DNA of 64,000 bases from Mucisphaera sp965279675 (lineage in GTDB: Bacteria; Planctomycetota; Phycisphaerae; Phycisphaerales; Phycisphaeraceae): assembly GCF_965279675.1 (NCBI RefSeq), contig NZ_CBDIIJ010000002.1:1054001-1118000 (forward strand), read 5' to 3'. The notes under the pieces were generated by a model. The model had not been told where the DNA came from. It saw only the letters and a program-made list of their open reading frames with translations, and ran no database searches. This document shows, one piece after another, positions 1 through 8,061 of this stretch (the first letter of the stretch is position 1; each line of letters opens with the position of its first letter). Position numbers and translations under genes: made by a program.

Positions 1-1314
1 GCGGCGGTGGATTCGGCTGCGCTAACGGAGGCGGCTGCTGCGTCGGCACCGGCCAAGGCTCCAGAGGCTGCGGGTGGCAAGAGCGAGCCGGCGCGTGCGG
101 CGGCGAAGCCTGTTGCGGAGCAGACGATTCGTGTGGAGGTGGGGCGGCTGGAGTCGCTGTTGAACCTCGTGGGTCAGCTGGTGCTCAACAAGAACCGGTT
201 GCTGGGCCTTACGCGAACGATTCGTGACAGCGGGGTCCCGCAGGAGTTGGCGGAGAACTTTGCTGGTGCTTCGGGTGAGTTGGATCAGCTGATGGGCGAG
301 TTGCAGATGGGTGTGATGCGGACCCGGATGCAGCCGCTGGCGAAGCTGTTTGATCGTTACCCGCGGGTTATTCGGGATGTGGCTCGGACGACTGGCAAGA
401 AGATCCGGCTCGATATTGAGGGCAAGGACACCGAGGTCGACAAGAGTGTGCTGGAGCAGTTGTCTGACCCGCTGGTGCATATTCTGCGGAACTCGGCGGA
501 CCACGGCGTGGAATCGATCGAGGACCGGAAGGCGCAGGGCAAGCCGGAGGAGGGTGTGATTCGGCTGGTGGCCGAGCATCAGGGCAGCCATGTGCGGATT
601 GCGATTATCGATGATGGGAAGGGTCTGGACCGGGAGGTACTGGGTGCCAAGGCTGTCGAGCGCGGACTGGTGACTGAGGACGCGTTGGCGACGATGGAAG
701 ATGAGGACGTGTTTCGTTTCATCTTCCAGGCAGGCTTCTCGACGGCGAAGGCGGTGAGTGATCTGTCGGGTCGTGGGGTGGGGATGGATGTGGTTCGGAC
801 GAACGTTGAGAAGATCAACGGGACCATCAACATCAGCTCGAAGAAGGGTGAGGGGACGACGATGGAGATCCTGATTCCGCTGACGGTGGCGATCATGCCA
901 GCGATGGTGACGGGGGTTGGCGGTCATCTGTATGCGATTCCGCTTCAGAGCATCGTTGAGATCGTGCGGCCGGACGAGCATGGTCGTCACACGGTGAAGG
1001 GCCAGGAGGTGATTCGTCTGCGGGATACGGTTCTGCCGTTGATCGACATGGTGGATTGCCTGGGCGAGCGTCGGTCGGATGACGCGGGTCGGTTCGCGGT
1101 GGTGATTGGTGTTGGCAATCAGCGAGCGGGGCTGCTGGTTGATCGGCTGGTGGGGCAGCAGGAGATTGTGATCAAGCCTTTGGATGATGGCTACACCCAG
1201 GGTGGGCCGTTTAGTGGCGCGACGATTCAGGAGGATGGCGAGGTGAGCCTGATTCTGGATGTGGCGCAGGTGCTTCGATACCAGAAACCGGTTTTGGAAC
1301 AGATGGCGGCCTGA
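1..1314 (+). CDS. cheA: Chemotaxis histidine kinase CheA, C-terminal part (5' end outside window)
   Basis: The frame is open through the left edge, so the gene starts upstream and the phosphotransfer (Hpt/P1) domain is not visible. What remains begins with an Ala/Pro-rich linker, followed by the P3 dimerisation helices (around VGRLESLLNLVGQLV). The ATPase domain P4 has its N box (HILRNSADHG), G1 (IDDGKGLD), F box (FQAGFSTA) and G2 (SGRGVGMDVV). A CheW-like P5 domain ends the protein. CheA autophosphorylates in response to receptor arrays and passes phosphate to CheY and CheB. Both response regulators are encoded just downstream on the same strand (cheX, cheY, fapA-like, cheB), so this is the 3' part of a chemotaxis operon. 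All ATP-binding motifs are intact. Confidence 0.95.
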   Translation, partial: AAVDSAALTEAAAASAPAKAPEAAGGKSEPARAAAKPVAEQTIRVEVGRLESLLNLVGQLVLNKNRLLGLTRTIRDSGVPQELAENFAGASGELDQLMGELQMGVMRTRMQPLAKLFDRYPRVIRDVARTTGKKIRLDIEGKDTEVDKSVLEQLSDPLVHILRNSADHGVESIEDRKAQGKPEEGVIRLVAEHQGSHVRIAIIDDGKGLDREVLGAKAVERGLVTEDALATMEDEDVFRFIFQAGFSTAKAVSDLSGRGVGMDVVRTNVEKINGTINISSKKGEGTTMEILIPLTVAIMPAMVTGVGGHLYAIPLQSIVEIVRPDEHGRHTVKGQEVIRLRDTVLPLIDMVDCLGERRSDDAGRFAVVIGVGNQRAGLLVDRLVGQQEIVIKPLDDGYTQGGPFSGATIQEDGEVSLILDVAQVLRYQKPVLEQMAA

Positions 1315-1338
1315 GCGGTCATAACCAAGGAGACAGGT

Positions 1339-1812
1339 GTGGATTCTTCATCGATTACCCCTTTTGTGACATCGACCACGAATGTGTTTGAGACGATGCT
1401 TCAGCTTCCGGTTGAGATCGGGAAGCCTGGCATCAAGAAGGAGCCGGAGCCGACGCATGACGTGTCGGGGATCATCGGTCTTTCGGGCGACATCGAGGGT
1501 CTGGTGGTTGTGAGTTTTCCTACGGCGACGGCCGAGCGGATTGTGAGTCTGTTCACGGGCGAGAGCCTGGACGCCTCGAACCCGGATTTTGCGGATGCGG
1601 TTGGTGAGTTGGTGAACATGATTTCCGGTGGTGCGAAGGCGCAGTTTGAGGGTCGATCGATCTCGATCTCTGTGCCTTCGGTGGTGGTCGGGAGCGGCCA
1701 TACGATCTTCGGCAAGTCGGACATGACTGGCGTGACGATTCCGTGCAGTTGTGACGTTGGCGAGTTCAGTGTGGAGGTCTCGATGAAGCAGTGGGTGGCT
1801 GCAGCTGCCTGA
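1339..1812 (+). CDS. cheX: CheX-type chemotaxis phosphatase
   Basis: This 157-aa protein starts at GTG 1339, behind an AAGGAGACAGG ribosome binding site 24 bases after cheA. Its length and pattern fit the CheX/CheC family: an N-terminal helix-strand unit, then the helix DAVGELVNMISGGAK. That helix carries the ExxN phosphatase signature, Glu90 and Asn93. CheX dephosphorylates CheY-P and so resets the flagellar or motility signal. The position between cheA and cheY supports this role. A plain CheX-like domain protein of other function is possible but less likely because the catalytic pair is present. Confidence 0.85.
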   Translation: MDSSSITPFVTSTTNVFETMLQLPVEIGKPGIKKEPEPTHDVSGIIGLSGDIEGLVVVSFPTATAERIVSLFTGESLDASNPDFADAVGELVNMISGGAKAQFEGRSISISVPSVVVGSGHTIFGKSDMTGVTIPCSCDVGEFSVEVSMKQWVAAAA

Positions 1813-1919
1813 GTGAGCTCTCTCGGAATGGATGTTGAAGGCGGCCGGTCGGGCTGCTGGCTGACGACAATTATCTCACCCCCCCTGCTGAGGCAGACGG
1901 GTATCAGGAGTCAAGAACG

Positions 1920-2291
1920 ATGAAGGTCATGTTGGTTGATGATTCGAAGACGATGCGCAATATCCAGAAGGGCATTCTGGCCCAGCTGGGCTACAGCGAG
2001 ATCGAAGAGGCGGCGGACGGTCTGGATGCGTTATCCAAGGTTGGCGCTTTTCAGCCGGAGCTGCTGCTGGTTGACTGGAACATGCCGAACATGGATGGTC
2101 TGACGTTCGTGAAGAAGTACCGGGAGCAGGGCCACAAGACGCCGATCATCATGGTGACGACCGAGGCGGAGAAGACGCGTGTGGTCGAGGCGATCAAGGC
2201 TGGCGTCAACAATTACGTGGTGAAGCCGTTTACGCCTGACGTGCTGAGCGGTCGTATTGCGGAGACGCTCGAGCGCACCAAGGCGGCTTGA
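1920..2291 (+). CDS. cheY: Single-domain response regulator CheY
   Basis: This 123-aa protein consists only of a receiver domain. The acidic pair is Asp7-Asp8, the phospho-acceptor is Asp52 (in VDWNMPNMDG), Thr80 is the switch residue (MVTTE) and Lys102 is the conserved lysine (VVKPF). Phosphorylation by CheA and dephosphorylation by the neighbouring CheX would control motor switching. The gap of about 107 bases after cheX includes a short C-run and an AGGAGTCAAGAACG leader before the ATG. No output domain is attached. Confidence 0.93.
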   Translation: MKVMLVDDSKTMRNIQKGILAQLGYSEIEEAADGLDALSKVGAFQPELLLVDWNMPNMDGLTFVKKYREQGHKTPIIMVTTEAEKTRVVEAIKAGVNNYVVKPFTPDVLSGRIAETLERTKAA

Positions 2292-2317
2292 TGAGCTGAG
2301 CCGTTTGGAGGGCTGTC

Positions 2318-3784
2318 GTGTCGGGTGCAGATCGAGAGCGCGATGTTCATGTCCGCGTGGCGAGTGATCGCATGAGCGCGACGCTGAAGGTGCCCCGTGG
2401 TTTTGACCCGGTGCATCTGACTGTGGATTACGTGGAGCAGGCGGCGGTTGGTCAGGGCGTATCGGTGGACGAGGCCGTGCGTGCGGAGATACGTTCGGTC
2501 ATTGATGAGCGGAACGGTCGGGATGAGATGGTGGCCGAGATCGCTCACGGCATACCCGCGACTCCTGGTGAGGACGGCTGGGTGGAGTGGCTGGTGGAGG
2601 CGTCGGAGCCTGCCGAGCGCAAGGGTGAGGCACGTGAGGAAGTCGGCGGGGGTGACGAGCCGAATTCGGTCAGCTTCTATGACCGCAGTGCCTTCGTGCT
2701 TGTCGATGAGGAGCAGGTGATTGGCCGTGTTCACCCGGGCACCGAGGGCGAGGATGGTCGTGATGTATGTGGCGAGGTGGTGAAGTCGGTCCGTGGGAAG
2801 GATCTGAACTTCACCCATGATGATTCGATTGAGATTCGCGGCGGGAAGGATGTGGTTTCGCTCAAGCGTGGGGTGCTGGAGCGCAAGCCGGGGAAGGTGT
2901 GGGTTTCGACGACGCTTGAGGTCAGCGGTTATGTTGATTTTTCGACGGGCAACATTGATTTTTGTGGAGACGTAGAGATTTCGGAGGGGATTCGTGATCG
3001 GTTCACGGTGAAGGCTGAGGGGTCGGTTGAGGTTCGGGGGCTGATCGAGTCGGCGACGATTGCCTGTGGCGGTGCTCTGCTTGCCAAGGGCGGGTTTGCG
3101 GGCGGTGAGCGCGGGACTGCGGAGGTTGGTGGCGACTTGGAGGCGCGTTATCTGAATTCGGTGCGGGGTTCGGTGGCGGGTGATCTTCGGATCGGCAAGG
3201 AGCTGATTGGTTGTGATCTGACGGTGGAGGGTGGGCTGGAGGCTGAAGGCGCGACGCTGATTGGTGGCACGCTTCGATTGGTTGGCAAGGGCAGGGTGAA
3301 GGAGACGGGGTCTGTCGGGGGGATTGCGACCGTGATTGAGCTGGGGGCCCTGCCGAAGCTGGAGCCGATGGCGGAGGGTTTGGTGTCGGTGATCGAGGCG
3401 ACACGTCAGCAGCTTGAGGGGCTTCGTGCGGAGAACGAGAATCTGAAGTATCTCAAGAAGCCTGACGCGGCGCAGAAGGAGCGGATGACCGAGATCATGT
3501 GCGACTTCTCGATGGCGGAGAGCAGGCTTGAAAAGGCGGAAGCGGCGCTCGAGGCTTTGCAGGCCAGGATGGATCGTGAGCGGGTGGTTGATGTGGAGGT
3601 GAGCGGGAGGATCCATCCGGCGGTGGTGGTTGGTTATCGCGGGGAGAGGCATCGTTTTCGTAACGAGGTGAAGGGCCCTGCGCGTTTGTGTCTTGATGGC
3701 TCGGGCAAGCTCGTGGTTGAGCGTGCCAGCGGGCTTACACCGATCGAGGACCTGACGGGTCTGGTGACGGCGAGAGCTGCTTAG
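2318..3784 (+). CDS. FapA-family (DUF342) protein in the chemotaxis operon
   Basis: This 488-aa protein starts at GTG 2318, 26 bases after cheY. The sequence fits the FapA/DUF342 family. It has an N-terminal mixed alpha/beta region, a long Gly/Val-rich right-handed beta-helix segment (for example VSGYVDFSTGNIDFCGDVEIS and GTLRLVGKGRVKE), then a predicted coiled coil at about residues 350-430. FapA proteins are often found near flagellar or chemotaxis genes and have been proposed to be cytoplasmic polymer-forming or signalling proteins, but no reaction is established. I infer a role tied to motility from the operon position alone. Confidence 0.75.
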   Translation: MSGADRERDVHVRVASDRMSATLKVPRGFDPVHLTVDYVEQAAVGQGVSVDEAVRAEIRSVIDERNGRDEMVAEIAHGIPATPGEDGWVEWLVEASEPAERKGEAREEVGGGDEPNSVSFYDRSAFVLVDEEQVIGRVHPGTEGEDGRDVCGEVVKSVRGKDLNFTHDDSIEIRGGKDVVSLKRGVLERKPGKVWVSTTLEVSGYVDFSTGNIDFCGDVEISEGIRDRFTVKAEGSVEVRGLIESATIACGGALLAKGGFAGGERGTAEVGGDLEARYLNSVRGSVAGDLRIGKELIGCDLTVEGGLEAEGATLIGGTLRLVGKGRVKETGSVGGIATVIELGALPKLEPMAEGLVSVIEATRQQLEGLRAENENLKYLKKPDAAQKERMTEIMCDFSMAESRLEKAEAALEALQARMDRERVVDVEVSGRIHPAVVVGYRGERHRFRNEVKGPARLCLDGSGKLVVERASGLTPIEDLTGLVTARAA

Positions 3785-3809
3785 ACCGCTTGCTTAGAGA
3801 GGCTGTTCG

Positions 3810-4886
3810 ATGATTAAGGTTGTGGTCGTTGATGACTCGTCGTTCATGCGTCGCGCGATCGGTGGGATGATTGAAGAGGCCGAGGGGCTTGAGCTGGTAG
3901 GCACTGGCAGGAACGGTGCGGAAGCGATCGAGCTGGCGAAGACGCTGAAGCCGGATGTGATGACGCTTGACATCGAGATGCCGGAGATGGATGGGCTGAC
4001 GGCGCTTCGTGTGATCATGCGCGAGTGTCCGACGAAGGTGTTGATGTGCAGTTCGCTGACGACGGAGGGGTCGGTGGCGTCGCTACGTGCACTGCGGATT
4101 GGTGCGGCGAGTGTGATTGCGAAGGATCATTCGACGTTCTCGACCAAGATGGGCGAGATGAAGGACGATCTGCTTGAGCTGATTCGTGAGATCGGGCGTT
4201 CGAAGGGTCGGTTTATCGCGAAGCCTGCGGGTGGTGCGGGGGCGAAGTCGAGCGAGCCAGTAACCGGCACACCGGTGTTGCCTCGGACGATTGCACCGTT
4301 GAGTGATGTGGGTGTGGTGGCGATAGGATCGAGTACGGGTGGGCCGCCGGTGTTGGAGTCGCTGCTTGAGGGTTTGCCGGCTGATTATCCGTTTCCGATT
4401 GTGATTGCGCAGCACATGCCTGAGGTGTTCACGGCATCGATGGTGAAGCGGTTGGATGCGACGTGCAAAATTGAAGTGGTGCATGGTGACGCGGGTGAGG
4501 AGCTGCGTCCCGGGCGGGTGGTGATTGCGCATGGCGGGCACCACTACCGGGTGGCGGGTCGGCCGAGGGCTGCGCGGCTGGAGCGTGTGGAGAATGAGCG
4601 GGAGGTGTACAAGCCATCTGTTAATATCTTGCTTGAATCATGCGGCAAGGTTTATGGGTCATCGGCGCTTGGGATTGTGCTGACGGGCATTGGTCGGGAT
4701 GGTGCTGAGGGGGCGAAAGTGATTAAGAGCGCGGGTGGGACGGTGCTGGCGCAGAACGAGGCCACGAGTGTGGTGTACGGGATGCCGAGGGCGGTGGTGG
4801 AGGATGGGACGGCGGTCGCGGCGATGGCGCCGGAGGAGATCCTCGCGGTGCTGTTGGCTTCGGCAGAGAAGCGAGCGGCGGCCTGA
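3810..4886 (+). CDS. cheB: Chemotaxis protein-glutamate methylesterase CheB
   Basis: This 358-aa protein has an N-terminal receiver domain (acidic pair Asp8-Asp9, phospho-acceptor Asp54 in LDIEMPEMDG), a linker around residues 130-165, and a C-terminal methylesterase domain. The catalytic serine is in GSSTGG (Ser175), the histidine is His202 (IAQHMPEVF), and the aspartate is in LTGIGRDGAEG. CheB demethylates receptor glutamates for adaptation and is activated by CheA. It closes the chemotaxis operon, 25 bases after the FapA-like gene, and converges on parB with a 19-base gap. No cheR methyltransferase is in the window; it may lie upstream. Confidence 0.95.
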   Translation: MIKVVVVDDSSFMRRAIGGMIEEAEGLELVGTGRNGAEAIELAKTLKPDVMTLDIEMPEMDGLTALRVIMRECPTKVLMCSSLTTEGSVASLRALRIGAASVIAKDHSTFSTKMGEMKDDLLELIREIGRSKGRFIAKPAGGAGAKSSEPVTGTPVLPRTIAPLSDVGVVAIGSSTGGPPVLESLLEGLPADYPFPIVIAQHMPEVFTASMVKRLDATCKIEVVHGDAGEELRPGRVVIAHGGHHYRVAGRPRAARLERVENEREVYKPSVNILLESCGKVYGSSALGIVLTGIGRDGAEGAKVIKSAGGTVLAQNEATSVVYGMPRAVVEDGTAVAAMAPEEILAVLLASAEKRAAA

Positions 4887-4905
4887 GAGGGCAGGACCTG
4901 CTTGC

Positions 4906-5958
4906 TTAGTCGAGGTCGGGGATGCCCAGGCGGGTGATGAGGTTGTCGAAGTCTTCGAGGGAGTTGAAGGCGAGGGTGAGGGTGCCTGCGCCTTTGCCGC
5001 CTTGGGTTTTGAGGCTGGCTTTGAGTCCGGTGTGGGTGGTGATGTGGTCTTCCATGGCGGCGAGGTGGGCGTGCCGAGCGGGAGCTTTGACGGCTGGGGC
5101 TGATTGAACCGAGTTCCCTACCTTGCGGGCTTCGGTTTCGACGCGTCGGACTGACCAGTTCTCTCTGACCGCCCTTTCGGCCAGGCTGGTCTGGAGCGTT
5201 TGGTCCTCGATGCCGGCGACGGCTCGGGCGTGGCCCATTGCGAGGCTGCCGGTGCGGACAAGGCCCTGGACGCTTTCAGCTAATTGCAGTAATCTCAGGA
5301 GGTTAGAGACGGTTGAGCGGTCAAGGCCGATGCGTTGGCCCAGCTCATCGTGGCTGATGTGGTGCTGGGTGATGAGCTGCTGGAGGGCGGTGGCGCGCTC
5401 GATGGGGTTGAGGTCTTCACGCTGTAGGTTCTCGATGAGGGCCCATTCGGCGGCCTGCTGATCTTCGAGGGTCTGGACGATGGCGGGGATGTTCTGGAGT
5501 TCGGCGAGTTGTGCGGCGCGCCAGCGTCGTTCGCCGGCGATGAGCTGGAACCGCCCTGCTGCGTCCGGGTGGTTGCGGACGAGGATGGGCTGCATGACGC
5601 CTTGGTTGCGGATGGAGGTGGCAAGCTCATTCAGACGGGCCTCGTCGAAGTGCTGGCGTGGCTGGTAGGGGTTGGGTTCGATGCTAGTGATGGACAGGTT
5701 CTGGACCCTGAGCCCGCCGTCGCCTTCTAACCCCCCTGCCGCTGTGCCCCCTTTTGCTCCAGCGGCTCCGTTGTCTGAGATTGCTTTAGGATCCGTGACT
5801 TCTGCCGGCAGGTCTGATTCGGATGCAGTACGGCTCGCGTTTGCTGGCGCTTGTGTCGCTGGCTTCGGTGGCTCGGCGGGCGCCGGATCGATCTTGACGG
5901 GCTGGCTGACGAGACTGGCTAGGCCTTTGCCGAGTCTGGTTGGTCTTTTGGCGGGCAT
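4906..5958 (-). CDS. parB: Chromosome partitioning protein ParB
   Basis: I place the start at ATG 5958 (350 aa), because AAGGAGG lies 7 bases upstream; a longer GTG start at 5991 would fall inside a parS site. The N-terminus is basic (RPTRLGKGLASL, typical of chromosomal ParB), followed by a variable Ala/Pro-rich linker. The CTPase/nuclease-like domain has PYQPR and GERRWRAAQLAEL, and a helix-turn-helix (HDELGQRIGLDRSTVSNLL) recognises parS. A C-terminal dimerisation domain ends the protein. ParB loads at parS, slides as a CTP clamp and works with ParA and SMC to segregate the chromosome. parA is not next to it here, which is unusual, since parA and parB are commonly paired. Confidence 0.95.
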   Translation of the reverse strand: MPAKRPTRLGKGLASLVSQPVKIDPAPAEPPKPATQAPANASRTASESDLPAEVTDPKAISDNGAAGAKGGTAAGGLEGDGGLRVQNLSITSIEPNPYQPRQHFDEARLNELATSIRNQGVMQPILVRNHPDAAGRFQLIAGERRWRAAQLAELQNIPAIVQTLEDQQAAEWALIENLQREDLNPIERATALQQLITQHHISHDELGQRIGLDRSTVSNLLRLLQLAESVQGLVRTGSLAMGHARAVAGIEDQTLQTSLAERAVRENWSVRRVETEARKVGNSVQSAPAVKAPARHAHLAAMEDHITTHTGLKASLKTQGGKGAGTLTLAFNSLEDFDNLITRLGIPDLD

Positions 5959-5983
5959 GGGGCGTCCTCCTTGACGGCGGGTT

Positions 5984-5999
5984 TGTTCCACGTGGAACC
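5984..5999. promoter_or_regulatory. parS site 1 (ParB binding)
   Basis: The core GTTCCACGTGGAAC (5985-5998) is a perfect 14-base palindrome. With flanks the site reads TGTTCCACGTGGAACC, 15 of 16 matches to the common bacterial parS form TGTTCCACGTGGAACA. It lies 25 bases upstream of the parB start, inside the likely parB promoter or leader. Confidence 0.92.
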
Positions 6000-6039
6000 A
6001 TCAGACTCGCGGCGGGAGACGGTGTCAAGAGGAGCAAGG

Positions 6040-6055
6040 GGTTCCACGTGGAACG
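6040..6055. promoter_or_regulatory. parS site 2 (ParB binding)
   Basis: A second copy of the same 14-base palindrome, GTTCCACGTGGAAC, lies at 6041-6054. Its centre is 56 bases from that of site 1. It sits 17 bases before the start codon of the divergent histidine kinase, so ParB bound here could influence both genes. Confidence 0.9.
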
Positions 6056-6071
6056 TTTGTAGGGGTGGCTG

Positions 6072-6947
6072 ATGCCTGAATCCGGTAGAAAACAGGCCTG
6101 GGTGGCTGAAATCGGGGTTTCAGGGTCCGATAGCCTGTGTGTGAGTTATTCGGACCCATCACAGAACGGTCAGATTCCAAGGGGTTTTCCTTCGCTTGGG
6201 GCGGATCCCAGCGGGGGTGTTGGGGGTCAGGCCCTGGCATTTCTTGATCGAGCAGAGCGGTCGCTGGCTGAGTTGGAGGAGGCGGCAAGTCCGTGGCTGC
6301 GGGCTGAAGGGCTCGGCCTGGCGGCGGTGCTGGCGCATGAGATCAACAATCTGCTGACGCCTGTGAGCTTGTATACGGCTCGGGCGAAGCGGTCGCCTGA
6401 GGACCCGGAGTTGGGTCTGCGGGCGCTTGAGGAGGCGGAGCGGTTGGTCGAGCGGGTGGGGCGTCTGACGGAGACGGTTCTGTCGCTGGCCAAGGGGGAT
6501 GAGCAGGGCGGTGAGGTGTCCTGTCTGGCGATCGAGGCTGCGAGGGAGGCGGCGGATGAGCTGCGGCCTGAGCTGGAGGGGTTGTGTCTCGATCTGAGTG
6601 GGATCGATCAGGGGCTGGTGGTGCCGATGGAGCGATCGGCGCTGGAGCGGGTGCTGGTCAACCTGGGGCGGAATGCGATCCGTGCGATGCGACGGGAAGG
6701 CACCGGATCGCGGATCGTGTTTGATGGTTCTGAAGCGGGCGGGCGGATTACGCTGAATGTGATTGATGATGGACCGGGTTTGGAGGGTGAGCTCGCGTCA
6801 TCGATGTTTGAAGCCTGGTCTAGAGGGGAGGGCGGTTCGCATGGGTTGGGGTTGAGCTTGTGTCGGGAGTTGGTGGTGCGTCGGGGCGGCAGCCTGAGCT
6901 ATGAAGCTGCTGAGCCGACTGGGTGTGTTTTTAGCATTACTTTTTGA
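6072..6947 (+). CDS. Orphan sensor histidine kinase (cytoplasmic, no receiver partner)
   Basis: This 291-aa protein starts at ATG 6072 behind AGGGG. It has no membrane segment. After about 80 unannotated residues comes an H box (AAVLAHEINNLLTPV, His89), a dimerisation helix, then the ATPase domain with an N box (LVNLGRNAIRAM), G1 (DDGPGL) and G2 (GGSHGLGLSLC). It should autophosphorylate and transfer to an unidentified response regulator. None is adjacent, though CheY is 4 kb away. It is divergent from parB, and the two parS sites lie between them. Confidence 0.85.
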   Translation: MPESGRKQAWVAEIGVSGSDSLCVSYSDPSQNGQIPRGFPSLGADPSGGVGGQALAFLDRAERSLAELEEAASPWLRAEGLGLAAVLAHEINNLLTPVSLYTARAKRSPEDPELGLRALEEAERLVERVGRLTETVLSLAKGDEQGGEVSCLAIEAAREAADELRPELEGLCLDLSGIDQGLVVPMERSALERVLVNLGRNAIRAMRREGTGSRIVFDGSEAGGRITLNVIDDGPGLEGELASSMFEAWSRGEGGSHGLGLSLCRELVVRRGGSLSYEAAEPTGCVFSITF

Positions 6948-7087
6948 TTTCTTGTCTTGTGTCCAGCGGGCGTGAGCCTTGCTTTCTTTATGAGGTCTAG
7001 CTGCGGTGCTTTGCGCAGGTTTGTGTGATGCTGGTTGGCTGGGTGGATGAATCGGTTTTGGTCTGAAATACACCGGTTTCCCACGTA

Positions 7088-7134
7088 GTGGGGAAAAGTG
7101 TTGCAGGGTGGGGAAGGTGTCAGTAGAGTGGGGG
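7088..7134 (+). promoter_or_regulatory. MraZ operator: array of GTG boxes upstream of mraZ
   Basis: GTGGGG(A/G) occurs at 7088, 7108 and 7128, exactly 20 bases apart. Weaker boxes AAAAGTG (GTG at 7098) and GGTGTC (GTG at 7117) fill the gaps, giving a GTG about every 10 bases. MraZ is known to bind promoter-proximal short G-rich or GTG repeats with roughly 10-base phasing, one per helical turn, and to repress its own operon. The first box also forms the right arm of a small hairpin (TTTCCCAC-gta-GTGGGGAAA, 7077-7096). The array ends 73 bases before the mraZ start codon. Confidence 0.75.
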
Positions 7135-7207
7135 AGATGGATCGACGACACCATCCTGTTTCAGGGCGCCAGGGAAGGCGTGATGACCTGGAGCAGAGGG
7201 GCCTAGC

Positions 7208-7711
7208 GTGGTTCTTACCGGCAGCTACGAACACACGATCGACACGAAGAACCGGATTGCGATTCCGGTGGATCTTCGGGCGGCGATTCAGCGTTCGGCT
7301 GGTGGCGGGGATGACGTGGCTGGCCTGGTGTTTTACGTCAATCCTTCGGATCGGCAGGACGCTTTGCGGTTGTTTCCCGAGGCGGCCTTTGAGAAGCGAG
7401 CGGCGGAGCTGGAGCATTCTGAGCTTCCGGCGGATGAGTTGCTGGCTTATGAGGAAGTGTTTTTTGGGCTCAGCTTTCGGGTTGAGACGGACAAGCAGGG
7501 ACGTGTTCGGCTGCCTGAGACTTTGTTGGACGCCGTGGCGATTGGACGTGATGTCGCTGTGGTCGGGCAGAAGGACCACATTGTGCTGATGCCGCAGGAG
7601 GCCTGGCGTGCGACGAAGGCGGCCAAGCTCGGGCAGAAGCAGTATTTCAGGAACCCGCGTGCGGCGATGCGTTTGGTCGGGCGTGAACCGTCGGATGGTC
7701 CGGCGTTGTAG
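7208..7711 (+). CDS. mraZ: Transcriptional regulator MraZ
   Basis: This 167-aa protein starts at GTG 7208. It carries two SpoVT/AbrB-like swapped-hairpin repeats. The first is LTGSYEHTIDTKNRIAIP with the family's DxKxR motif, the second LSFRVETDKQGRVRLPETLL. MraZ forms ring-shaped oligomers and represses the dcw cluster. Here the usual partner rsmH does not follow; the next gene is a lipoprotein after a 350-base gap. So mraZ is isolated from murE-murF-mraY (23.4-27.6 kb). The length is slightly above the family norm of about 145-155 because of a C-terminal extension. Confidence 0.92.
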   Translation: MVLTGSYEHTIDTKNRIAIPVDLRAAIQRSAGGGDDVAGLVFYVNPSDRQDALRLFPEAAFEKRAAELEHSELPADELLAYEEVFFGLSFRVETDKQGRVRLPETLLDAVAIGRDVAVVGQKDHIVLMPQEAWRATKAAKLGQKQYFRNPRAAMRLVGREPSDGPAL

Positions 7712-8061
7712 GGCAGGAAATTTGCTGGTCGGCAGGACGCTGGCCGGTTGATGAGCAAGGCGGCCTTGGAAGGTCGCGAAGGCTTCAGCGAAGGTAGAAC
7801 GGATTCGCGGCTAAGACATCTGACAGGCGACGCTCGGGCCCGGGTTACGGACGATTTGGGCTGTCAGGGTGCCGGTAGCATCGGTGATCGGGCTGGCTGG
7901 GAGCTTGCTTTGATCTAGAACGCCGGATGGCCGTCTTTTGGGCTTGGCACCTTCGTTGATTTTATCAGGGCGGTCGCGGATGGCCGCCTGCCGGCTGTTG
8001 TTTGTGTCTACGCGGTGGATTTCGTGTGGCAAAGGGTGTCTTCTCGGGGTATCTTACGGCT
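7712..8061. other. 350-base intergenic stretch without a recognised gene
   Basis: No convincing reading frame or RNA gene is visible between mraZ and the lipoprotein gene. A 55-codon frame from ATG 7751 has no ribosome binding site or recognisable motif. I looked for RNase P and 6S signature elements and did not find them. A small GC palindrome (CGGGCCCG near 7837) is present. It probably contains the lipoprotein gene's promoter. Confidence 0.4.

Noticed and set aside
7712..8061. A possible structured RNA gene (RNase P, 6S) in the gap after mraZ
   Set aside because: None of the conserved sequence elements of these RNAs could be found.
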